DNA of 64,000 nt from the NCBI GenBank assembly GCA_002342415.1, contig DDPY01000056.1:892-64891 (forward strand). Reading direction: 5' to 3'. Below, piece by piece: positions 49,952 through 56,589 of the stretch. Numbering within the stretch: the stretch's first letter is position 1; every line of letters starts with the position of its first letter. A program made the position numbers and the translations under genes. Source of the stretch: Prevotella sp. UBA2456. Its GTDB lineage: Bacteria > Bacteroidota > Bacteroidia > Bacteroidales > Bacteroidaceae. The notes beneath the pieces were generated by a model. The model was not told the DNA's origin and made no database searches. It worked only from the letters and a program-made list of their open reading frames with translations.

Positions 49952-50947
49952 ATGTACGACTGCGGGAAAATAGCCATCATTGGCGGAGGTTCGTGGGCTA
50001 CGGCCATTGCCAAGATTGTGGTGGGACACACCCACCACATAGGATGGTATATGCGCCGCGATGACCGGATAGAGGACTTCCAGCGACTGGGGCATAACCC
50101 TGCCTACCTGATGAGTGTCCACTTCAATACGGACGAGATATTCTTCTCCAGCGACCTCAACAAGATTGTGCAACAGTATGACACACTTGTCTTCGTCACC
50201 CCATCGCCCTATCTGAAGAGTCACCTCAAGAAGCTCAAGACACGCATACGCGACAAATATGTCATCACCGCCATCAAGGGTATCGTCCCCGACGAGAACC
50301 TGGTGTGCTCGGAATATTTCCATCAGGTCTATGATGTGCCCTATGAAAACCTTGCCTGCATCGGTGGTCCTTCGCATGCCGAGGAGGTGGCCCTTGAGCG
50401 ACTGTCATACCTCACCGTAGGCTGCTCAGACCTTGAAAAGGCACAAGCCTTCGCTGCCATCCTTGCCAGCGAGTATATCAAGACCAAGACTTCTACGGAT
50501 GTCATCGGCATAGAATACTCCTCGGTACTCAAGAATGTCTATGCGATAGCTGCCGGAATCTGCAACGGACTGAAGTTTGGTGACAACTTCCAGGCCGTGC
50601 TGATGGCGAATGCGGTACAGGAGATGGCCCGATTCCTAAAGGTTGTGCACCCCATTGAGCGCAATATCGTAGACAGCGTTTACCTGGGCGACCTTCTGGT
50701 CACTGGCTATAGCAACTTCTCGCGCAACCGCACCTTCGGCACCATGATAGGCAAAGGCTACAGCGTGAAATCGGCCCAGATAGAGATGGAGATGATAGCC
50801 GAAGGATATTTCGGCACCAAATGTATGAAGGAAATCAACCGCCACTGCCATGTCAACATGCCGATTCTTGATGCCGTGTACAATATACTCTACGAGCGCA
50901 TCAGCCCACAAATAGAAATCAAGCTCCTGACCGACTCTTTCCGTTGA
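49952..50947 (+). CDS. gpsA: NAD(P)H-dependent glycerol-3-phosphate dehydrogenase
   Basis: 331 residues. Rossmann motif IIGGGSWATAIAKI (8-21), VTPSPYLKSHL, AIKGIVPDENL, GGPSHAEEVA, catalytic KNVYAIAAGICNGLKFGDN and NRTFGTMIGKGY. It makes sn-glycerol-3-phosphate for phospholipids. Last gene of the lysS operon; its final codons form the left arm of the terminator. Confidence 0.94.
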   Translation: MYDCGKIAIIGGGSWATAIAKIVVGHTHHIGWYMRRDDRIEDFQRLGHNPAYLMSVHFNTDEIFFSSDLNKIVQQYDTLVFVTPSPYLKSHLKKLKTRIRDKYVITAIKGIVPDENLVCSEYFHQVYDVPYENLACIGGPSHAEEVALERLSYLTVGCSDLEKAQAFAAILASEYIKTKTSTDVIGIEYSSVLKNVYAIAAGICNGLKFGDNFQAVLMANAVQEMARFLKVVHPIERNIVDSVYLGDLLVTGYSNFSRNRTFGTMIGKGYSVKSAQIEMEMIAEGYFGTKCMKEINRHCHVNMPILDAVYNILYERISPQIEIKLLTDSFR

Positions 50948-50964
50948 GTCATTCAGGAGCTTGA
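50919..50964 (+). terminator. Terminator of lysS-gpsA
   Basis: TCAAGCTCCTGA (within gpsA) pairs perfectly with TCAGGAGCTTGA, followed by CTTGTTTTCC. A 12-bp stem with a 22-nt loop. Confidence 0.75.
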
Positions 50965-50996
50965 CTTGTTTTCCTTACAAACCTGCAAGCATCACA

Positions 50997-52805
50997 CTAT
51001 CCTCGCTTAATCGCCGTCTTTTTACGCTGATCGTGGTCGAGGATAATCTTGCGCATACGCATGGACTTGGGAGTAACCTCTACAAGCTCATCTTCCTTGA
51101 TGTATTCGAGGCACTCTTCCAACGACATCACGACCTTGGGGATGATGCGGGCCTTGTCATCGGTACCAGAGGCACGGACATTAGTGAGCTGCTTGGCCTT
51201 GCAGACATTCACCACCAGGTCGTTGTCGTGGACATGCTCACCCACAACCTGACCCATATAGACATCCTCACCCGGATCGATGAAGAACTTGCCGCGGTCC
51301 TGCAGCTTGTCGATGGCGTAGGCAAAGGCATTGCCCGTCTCAAGGGCTATCATCGAGCCGTTGACGCGACGCTCAATCTCACCCTTATAGGGCTGATACT
51401 CCTTGAAGCGGTGGGCCATGATGGCCTCGCCCTGGCTGGCGGTGAGCACATTGGTGCGCAGTCCGATGATACCACGCGAGGGGATGTCGAACTCGATATT
51501 GGTGCGCTCGCCCTGACTCTCCATCGAGGTCATCTCGCCCTTGCGGCGGGTCACCATGTCAATCATCTTCGAGGCAAACTCCTCTGGAACATTGATGGTC
51601 AGCTCCTCAATAGGCTCGCACTTCACGCCGTCCACCTCTTTATATATCACCTGGGGCTGGCCGACCTGCAACTCGTAGCCCTCGCGACGCATAGTCTCGA
51701 TGAGGACAGAGAGGTGAAGCACACCACGACCTGACACAATCCAGCGGTCGGTGGCATCCTCGTACGGCTCGACGCGCAGGGCGAGGTTCTTCTCCAGTTC
51801 CTTCTCCAGGCGGTCGTTGATATGGCGCGAGGTGACAAACTTGCCCTCCTTGCCGAAGAACGGCGAGTCGTTGATGGTGAAGAGCATCGACATGGTAGGC
51901 TCGTCGATGGCTATGGGGGGCAGTGGCTCTGGATTCTCAATGTCACAGAGGGTGTCGCCAATCTCGAACTTCTCGAGTCCAATCACAGCACAGATGTCAC
52001 CGCAGTCTACCTGCTCCGTGCGCACATGACCCATGCCGTCGAAGGTATGCAGCTCCTTGATGCGAGTCTTCTCCATCGTGCCGTCGCGGTGAGCAATGGT
52101 GACCTGCATGCCGTCTTTCAACTGTCCGCGATGGACGCGACCCACGGCGATACGGCCCGTATAGCTGCTATAGTCGAGCGAGGTGATGAGCATCTGCGGA
52201 GTACCCTCGATTTGCTTGGGCGCGGGGATGACCTCAACAATCTTGTCGAGCAGATAGGTGATGTCGGTGGTGGGGTTGTTATAGTCCTCGCCCATCCAGC
52301 CGTTCTTGGCAGAGCCATAGACAACGGGGAAGTCGAGCTGGTCCTCGGTGGCATTGAGCGAGAACATCAGGTCGAACACCATCTCATAGACCTCCTCGGG
52401 GCGGCAGTTGGGCTTGTCGACCTTGTTCACCACCACGATAGGCTTCAAACCTATCTGTAGCGCCTTCTGCAACACGAAGCGCGTCTGGGGCATCGGCCCC
52501 TCGAAGGCATCGACCAGCAGCAGACAGCCGTCGGCCATATTCAGCACGCGCTCCACCTCACCGCCGAAGTCGGAGTGGCCCGGAGTGTCGATGATATTGA
52601 TTTTGGTGCCTTTCCAGTTGATACTCACATTCTTAGAGAGGATGGTGATGCCTCGCTCGCGCTCCAGGTCGTTAGCGTCCAACACCTGGCTCGACAGGTT
52701 CTGTCCCTCACGAAACAGGTTGCCTGCCAGCATCATCTTGTCCACGAGCGTAGTCTTGCCGTGGTCTACGTGTGCAATAATTGCAATGTTTCTGATATCC
52801 TGCAT
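50997..52805 (-). CDS. typA: Ribosome-associated translational GTPase TypA/BipA
   Basis: 602 residues. G1 AHVDHGKTTLVDKM, G2 RERGITI, G3 DTPGHSDFGGEV, G4 NKVDKPNCRPEEV; followed by domains II, III and V of translational GTPases and the TypA-specific C-terminal domain (RRVNGSMIALETGNAFAYAIDKLQDRGKFFIDPGEDVYMGQVVGEH). It works in 50S assembly and stress adaptation. Monocistronic with its own promoter. Confidence 0.96.
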   Translation of the reverse strand: MQDIRNIAIIAHVDHGKTTLVDKMMLAGNLFREGQNLSSQVLDANDLERERGITILSKNVSINWKGTKINIIDTPGHSDFGGEVERVLNMADGCLLLVDAFEGPMPQTRFVLQKALQIGLKPIVVVNKVDKPNCRPEEVYEMVFDLMFSLNATEDQLDFPVVYGSAKNGWMGEDYNNPTTDITYLLDKIVEVIPAPKQIEGTPQMLITSLDYSSYTGRIAVGRVHRGQLKDGMQVTIAHRDGTMEKTRIKELHTFDGMGHVRTEQVDCGDICAVIGLEKFEIGDTLCDIENPEPLPPIAIDEPTMSMLFTINDSPFFGKEGKFVTSRHINDRLEKELEKNLALRVEPYEDATDRWIVSGRGVLHLSVLIETMRREGYELQVGQPQVIYKEVDGVKCEPIEELTINVPEEFASKMIDMVTRRKGEMTSMESQGERTNIEFDIPSRGIIGLRTNVLTASQGEAIMAHRFKEYQPYKGEIERRVNGSMIALETGNAFAYAIDKLQDRGKFFIDPGEDVYMGQVVGEHVHDNDLVVNVCKAKQLTNVRASGTDDKARIIPKVVMSLEECLEYIKEDELVEVTPKSMRMRKIILDHDQRKKTAIKRG

Positions 52806-52831
52806 ATTCCTATTTTACGTAAAATCGGGTG

Positions 52832-52863
52832 CAAAGGTACGAATAAGTGAGCACAAAACCAAA
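52832..52863 (-). promoter_or_regulatory. Promoter of typA
   Basis: Minus-strand -33 TTTG (52860-52863), 20 nt, -7 TACCTTTG (52832-52839). The surrounding ~45 bp is nearly the same as the menB promoter. Confidence 0.75.
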
Positions 52864-52932
52864 TCTATTTAAGCATTTTCGAGCGTGAGAACCTTCAATT
52901 TCTAATTAAAGGTACTAATTTTCTCCGAAATA

Positions 52933-52964
52933 TTTGTTTGTTTCGCAATTTATTTGTAATTTTG
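52933..52964 (+). promoter_or_regulatory. Promoter of rpsO
   Basis: -33 TTTG (52933-52936), 20 nt, -7 TAATTTTG (52957-52964). The ~85-nt leader could hold an S15 autoregulatory fold, but I cannot identify one by eye. Confidence 0.75.
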
Positions 52965-53052
52965 CAGCCGCATTTGACGATGTACCCCATGGATGATGAC
53001 TATGGCAGGCATCTGAAAGATGTGTAATATTAACAATTAAATCATCAAAACA

Positions 53053-53322
53053 ATGTATTTAGATTCAGCAAAGAAGACTGAGATCTTCGGCCAGTATGGC
53101 AAGGACGCCAAGGACACTGGTTCAGTAGAGAGCCAGGTGGCTCTGTTCACCTATCGTATTCAGCACCTCACCGAGCACCTGAAGAAGAACCACAAGGACT
53201 TCGGCACTGCTCGTGCACTGACCAAGATGGTAGGTCGCCGTCGTAAGCTCCTGAAGTATCTCTACAACAAGGACATCAACCGCTATCGTGAACTCATCAA
53301 GGCTCTCGGCCTGCGTAAGTAA
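53053..53322 (+). CDS. rpsO: 30S ribosomal protein S15
   Basis: 89 residues, the standard length. Conserved DTGSVESQVALFTYRIQHLTEHLKKNHKDF-type helix pair and GRRRKLLKYLYNKDINRYRELIKALGLRK. It binds 16S rRNA helices 20-22 early in 30S assembly. Monocistronic between its promoter and a strong terminator. Confidence 0.97.
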   Translation: MYLDSAKKTEIFGQYGKDAKDTGSVESQVALFTYRIQHLTEHLKKNHKDFGTARALTKMVGRRRKLLKYLYNKDINRYRELIKALGLRK

Positions 53323-53346
53323 TCGAAAGTCGATAAGCGTAACAAC

Positions 53347-53379
53347 AGAAAGCCCCGTCATCCACTGACGGGGCTTTCT
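53347..53379. terminator. Bidirectional terminator between rpsO and DUF6078
   Basis: AGAAAGCCCCGTCA pairs with TGACGGGGCTTTCT around TCCAC, a perfect 14-bp stem usable from both converging genes. Confidence 0.88.
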
Positions 53380-53405
53380 TGTTACCATAAAGAATGCCGC
53401 CCTGG

Positions 53406-53852
53406 CTACCAGTTGTAGTCTTCTACATAACTGTCGAACGCGATGTCTCCTGTCCAGCCATTGTCGCGGAAGAGGGCGCGTATGGTTTCCTGAAGGGCAG
53501 GCGGGATGAGTCGCTTGCCGTTGCGATACTCAAAGTAATAGGTGCGGTTGGCACACCTGATGACACCCATGCGCACCGCTGGCTCCACACATCGCGGCAT
53601 GGCATCGGTAAAGGTGTGTAACATGCCCTTGGCAAAGCGCACCTTCTGGCTGTCGCGATATTGCAGACAGTGTTGTGTCGCCACCCCGTCAGACTTGAGA
53701 TTGACACAACGGTAGGTGCCGACACTATCGGGCATCACGCTGCCCACCATCCATCGCAGGCAATGCTCGCGCAGCGGGCATCCCTCAGCGAAACAAACAG
53801 TATAGCCACTCTTTGCCTGGCGAATAAATAGTTCTTGATCTTTCATCATCAT
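53406..53852 (-). CDS. DUF6078 family protein
   Basis: 148 residues starting at one of three consecutive ATGs (53852 chosen; 53849 and 53846 equal). A further ATG at 53879 lies in the inverted repeat and would add nine low-complexity residues. Features: Cys-rich N-terminus (CFAEGCPLREHCLRWMVG), RDSQKVRFAKGMLHTF, YYFEYRNGKRLIPP and the family ending FDSYVEDYNW. DUF6078 proteins occur only in Bacteroidales as far as I recall and have no known function. It lies directly downstream of the second VapE gene, separated only by one inverted-repeat arm. Confidence 0.78.
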   Translation of the reverse strand: MMMKDQELFIRQAKSGYTVCFAEGCPLREHCLRWMVGSVMPDSVGTYRCVNLKSDGVATQHCLQYRDSQKVRFAKGMLHTFTDAMPRCVEPAVRMGVIRCANRTYYFEYRNGKRLIPPALQETIRALFRDNGWTGDIAFDSYVEDYNW

Positions 53853-53863
53853 CTTTTTCTTAT

Positions 53864-54003
53864 AACTCTCAACTTTCAACTCTCAACTCCCCCTCACCCC
53901 ACTCACCCAACAGGCCTGCAACCCTGATGGTGAAAGGCTTTGAGGCACGTGAGGGTAGATGGGTTCACCCTCACTTTTACCCTCACTTCTACCCTCACTT
54001 TTT
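53864..54003 (-). repeat. Left arm of the 140-bp inverted repeat (element 2)
   Basis: The reverse complement matches 55502-55641 with 11 mismatches in 140 positions by hand alignment. It fills almost the whole gap between vapE copy 2 and DUF6078. From the gene side outward: three iterations of GTGAGGGT at 12-bp spacing, an inverted copy (ACCCTCAC) that can fold back on them, a spacer, two GGGTGAG-type iterations, then AGTTGA heptamers. Confidence 0.92.
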
Positions 54004-54020
54004 GTCTGCCGGCAAAACCA

Positions 54021-55229
54021 TCACGCAGCCACCAATGGCACCACCTTGTAATAGGCCACATGACCGTGATCCTTGCGCTCGTAATCCATGCCGGCAAGTG
54101 CTTTCCCCAACTCTACCTTTGCCCTGAACGTCACATTGACATCGGGATACTCCACACGGATAATCTCCAGCATCTCCGTAGTGTTCAGCGACTTCACCCG
54201 CTCACCCTCCTTGGGCTTGCGGAAACAGGCATTCACCATTTCTGCAAGGTCCTTCTGCTGCATGTGCCCCAGATTGAGCTGCTGGATGCGTGCCACCTCC
54301 TCATTGTTGAACCAGTAGGGAGCTTTCAGCTCACGAATCTCATACAACACCTGCGCATACAGCTGCTCGTAGTCAATATCGCCCACATTGTCTATCAGCA
54401 GCCCCTTGGGGATGGTCAGGCAGATGTAGCGACGGCTTCCGGTGGCATCCGTCAAGGGGTGCGGATTGTTGGTGGTAGACACAAACGAAGCATAGCGCGG
54501 ACGGTCATCCTGTGCCCGTCCGAAGATGGGACGGCCGTTCACCTTGTTCTTCGACAGCGTCTGCTTCAGCGCAGCATGCTGCGAAGGACGGATAGCCTCC
54601 AGCTCATCGAGGTTCACCAGCAGATTGTTGGTGAGCGCCATCTCCTTGTCAAACTTGTTCGACAGGTTCATGTGGTCCAGATAGTAGCCTCGCAAGTGAG
54701 CTGGCAACATACGGCGCAGGAAAGTAGTCTTGCCACATCCCTGAGCACCAATCAGCACAGGCACCACCTCGTTGCCGTGAAGTGTATCCATCTGCAGCCA
54801 GTGGGCCACACACGAACGCAGCCAGACAGCCAGAAATGCCGATTGCTCCGAACTGATGCCCGGCAGGCGCGAGAACAACTGCGCCACATGGTTCTGTCCG
54901 TCCCAGCGGGGCAGCCCGTTCAGAAATTCCTTGATGGGATTGAACGCCGTCACCTCCTCCGAGTTGACATACATCGGGATGTCCGTCTTAGGACTGCACT
55001 CATCTCCCAGACCTTCGCGGAGGGCATGGATGATGATGCTGTTCAGAGCTTCCTGCGTCAGCGGGCGGTAGTCGGCATTCTCGTCAATCTTCGTCTTGAA
55101 CTCCACCTTCCCGCTCAGCACATTGCGGCGCAGCAGATAGTTGTCCGTCAGAAATTGCTCAATGATGAGCATGCTTTCGATCTGAGCATTTTGGGGCAGC
55201 CCAGCAGCCACTAAGGATTTTTTGTCCAT
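54021..55229 (-). CDS. VirE/VapE-family SF3-type helicase, short form (copy 2)
   Basis: 402 residues. It starts in the helicase pre-domain (EQFLTDNYLLRRNVLSGKVEF aligns with EEFLNRRYMFRRNCVTGELEY of copy 1), so the BT4734-like N-terminal domain is absent. Walker A is canonical (IGAQGCGKTTF, ~160-170), Walker B is LLVNLDELE, sensor FVSTTN, and ATGSRRYICL. It ends with a small C-terminal winged-helix-like segment. Family role: helicase for replication of phages or islands. Expression is from a promoter at 55338-55369. The sequence differs enough from copy 1 that recent duplication is unlikely. Confidence 0.87.
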   Translation of the reverse strand: MDKKSLVAAGLPQNAQIESMLIIEQFLTDNYLLRRNVLSGKVEFKTKIDENADYRPLTQEALNSIIIHALREGLGDECSPKTDIPMYVNSEEVTAFNPIKEFLNGLPRWDGQNHVAQLFSRLPGISSEQSAFLAVWLRSCVAHWLQMDTLHGNEVVPVLIGAQGCGKTTFLRRMLPAHLRGYYLDHMNLSNKFDKEMALTNNLLVNLDELEAIRPSQHAALKQTLSKNKVNGRPIFGRAQDDRPRYASFVSTTNNPHPLTDATGSRRYICLTIPKGLLIDNVGDIDYEQLYAQVLYEIRELKAPYWFNNEEVARIQQLNLGHMQQKDLAEMVNACFRKPKEGERVKSLNTTEMLEIIRVEYPDVNVTFRAKVELGKALAGMDYERKDHGHVAYYKVVPLVAA

Positions 55230-55337
55230 AGATCAATTTTAAGTTGTTAATAAAGAATTTAGTGTTATACGATACTTTTATTGGCAGGTCTTTCATGGTG
55301 TTTTCCATAGCAATCCATGACAACCATTTTCCAACTG

Positions 55338-55369
55338 CAAAGGTACGGATAATTTTTGCTTCTTGCAAG
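55338..55369 (-). promoter_or_regulatory. Promoter of vapE copy 2
   Basis: Minus-strand -33 CTTG (55366-55369), 20 nt, -7 TACCTTTG (55338-55345). Leader about 100 nt. Confidence 0.6.
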
Positions 55370-55381
55370 TTTTCCCCTCAA

Positions 55382-55422
55382 ATTTGCTCGATTTTTTGCA
55401 CCTATTTCGCTCGATTTTTGCA
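55382..55422 (-). repeat. Two 19-bp direct repeats, 22 bp apart, upstream of the vapE copy 2 promoter
   Basis: ATTTGCTCGATTTTTTGCA (55382-55400) and ATTTCGCTCGATTTTTGCA (55404-55422). The 22-bp phase equals array A of element 1. They start about 12 bp upstream of the -33 box, a place for an activator or replication protein. From 55423 to 55501 I see nothing else. Confidence 0.7.
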
Positions 55423-55501
55423 ATTTAATTAACTGCTAATAATAAGTAGTATCATGAGCAGGAATCTCACCACAGAGACACAAAGCCTTTTTCATCATGA
55501 A

Positions 55502-55641
55502 AAAAAGTGAGGGTGGAAGTGAGGGTAAAAGTGAGGGTAAACCCATCTACCCTCACGCGCCTCAAAGCCATTCACCATCGGGGTTTCAGACCTGTTGGGT
55601 GAGGGGGGTGAGGGGAAGTTGAAAGTTGAAAGTTGATAGTT
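55502..55641 (+). repeat. Right arm of the 140-bp inverted repeat (element 2)
   Basis: Inverted partner of 53864-54003 (about 92% identity). It contains three phased GTGAGGGT units, the inverted ACCCTCAC, and GGGTGAGGGGGGTGAGGGG near the outer end. Confidence 0.92.
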
Positions 55642-55665
55642 GATAGTTGAAAGTTGACAGTTGAC
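55617..55665 (+). repeat. Seven tandem 7-bp repeats, consensus AGTTGAN
   Basis: Units AGTTGAA x2, AGTTGAT x2, AGTTGAA, AGTTGAC x2. They straddle the outer end of the right inverted-repeat arm; about three matching units are present in the left arm. Same unit length as the array after coaE, with a related TTGA core. Confidence 0.85.
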
Positions 55666-55695
55666 AAATTTCTCAGTGAGACACGTCGCAGCCCA

Positions 55696-55761
55696 CAGTC
55701 CGCAGGCTTCGGACTGTCAGTCCGACGGGCTCGGACTCAGAGTCCGCAGGGCTCGTACTGG
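55696..55761 (+). repeat. Three 22-bp hairpin repeats (REP-like)
   Basis: Units begin at 55696, 55718 and 55740 with (C/G)AGTCCG and contain a CGGACT-type complement, so each folds on itself. They share GGGCTCG and AGTCCG with the hairpins at 19819-19882 near element 1. Noncoding. Confidence 0.75.
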
Positions 55762-55795
55762 AAGACGCATGGTATTTGTGATTCTCCTTCCCCAT

Positions 55796-55891
55796 TTAAC
55801 ATGCCTTCATGGGGCGGCTCAGCACCTTTCCATCAGTTGTTCTCATATAAATACGGTTCCCATCGAACCACAAATTCTTAATCTGCTCCAT
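55796..55891 (-). pseudogene. Truncated DUF2442-like gene (31 codons)
   Basis: MEQIKNLWFDGNRIYMRTTDGKVLSRPMKAC then stop. The sequence matches the N-terminal strand region of DUF2442 proteins, which normally continue to 80-100 residues; here the frame closes right where repeat DNA begins. A -7 TATCTTTG at 55898-55905 lies only 6 nt before the ATG, so transcripts would be leaderless. It could be a remnant cut by the arrival of element 2 or its repeats; a real 31-residue peptide is less likely. Confidence 0.5.
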
Positions 55892-55922
55892 AGTCAGCAA
55901 AGATAGGTATCATTTTTATATA

Positions 55923-55949
55923 CCTCCAAATCTTTGGAGGATTTTCTTT
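55923..55949 (+). terminator. Small hairpin with T-rich tail
   Basis: CCTCCAAA pairs with TTTGGAGG around TC, followed by ATTTTCTTT on the plus strand. No plus-strand gene precedes it, so its role is unclear. Confidence 0.5.
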
Positions 55950-55976
55950 ATCCAATAGAAAACGAAATAAAAACCG

Positions 55977-56024
55977 AAAAGGCGGCACAACGCCATCCGT
56001 TCGGAATGGCTTGTGCCGCCTTTT
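55977..56024. terminator. Strong terminator after the lipoprotein gene
   Basis: AAAAGGCGGCACAA pairs with TTGTGCCGCCTTTT, enclosing an inner CCAT/ATGG stem. It ends transcripts of the minus-strand genes at 56-61 kb and works in both directions. Confidence 0.85.
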
Positions 56025-56093
56025 ATTATTAGTAGAAGCTAAAAGTGCTTACTTCACCACCACCTTCTTGCCGTTGATGATGTTGATGCCGAG

Positions 56094-56582
56094 TTATTGT
56101 CTACTTGGGGCATAAGCGGGCTGATCCGTATCCTCGTTATGCAAATCGTCAATACCAGTTTTTGTCTCTGCTGCCTGTTGGGTGATTGTGAGCACAACCT
56201 TATCACCTGATGATGCTGATGCAGTTATAGTGCAGCTACGTTCAGTCGTCTCTGTGTTCTCCTGAAACTCCAATTTCAGTGTAGGAGTGCCAGAAGAATA
56301 AAACTGTGGTGAAATGACCAGCCATGAGGGTGAACTGCTGACGCTGCTGACAGCAGAACTCAGATTCGACAGCGTTACCACCTGTTCACCACCCTTTGCA
56401 GGAAGTGTCACTGACTGCGTATAGGTCTGAGGGGTATGCGTAGAACCTCCGCCACCTCCACCAGTGTTGCCTCCAGAACTACCAGAACCACCTGAGTCAT
56501 CACCGCTTCCGCCACCACAGGCAGCCATAGCAACCATTACCAATAGGGCTAACGTATATGACATTATTCTTTTCATCTTCAT
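56094..56582 (-). CDS. Small Gly/Ser-linked lipoprotein with a BACON-like domain; tail cut by an in-frame stop
   Basis: 162 residues. Lipoprotein signal (lipobox MAAC, Cys22), a Gly/Ser linker (~23-47), then a BACON-like beta domain (VTLPAKGGEQVVTLSNLSS .. WLVISP .. CTITASASSGDKVVLTITQQAA). The frame stops with TAA after YAPSRQ. The same frame continues with LGINIINGKKVVVK and a second stop at 56049-56051, which is the C-terminal tail seen on secreted Prevotella proteins. So either the stop is a recent mutation, is read through, or the tail is lost. It follows the large surface protein gene by 7 bp. Confidence 0.75.
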   Translation of the reverse strand: MKMKRIMSYTLALLVMVAMAACGGGSGDDSGGSGSSGGNTGGGGGGSTHTPQTYTQSVTLPAKGGEQVVTLSNLSSAVSSVSSSPSWLVISPQFYSSGTPTLKLEFQENTETTERSCTITASASSGDKVVLTITQQAAETKTGIDDLHNEDTDQPAYAPSRQ

Positions 56583-56589
56583 TTCCTTT

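Larger units (their letters stand above)
53864..55641 (-). mobile_element. Candidate element 2: vapE gene bounded by 140-bp inverted repeats
   Basis: A single VapE-type gene lies between two long inverted arms with no transposase or integrase. The arms share only short ACCCT-type cores with those of element 1 at 20223-22592, yet follow the same plan of iterations, hairpin, spacer and iterations. Just outside the right arm are 7-bp repeats, 22-bp hairpin repeats (55696-55761) and a DUF2442-like gene remnant. Confidence 0.55.

Noticed and set aside
53940..55214. 424-codon plus-strand frame opposite vapE copy 2
   Set aside because: Shadow of the helicase gene; its start lies in the inverted repeat and its product resembles no family.
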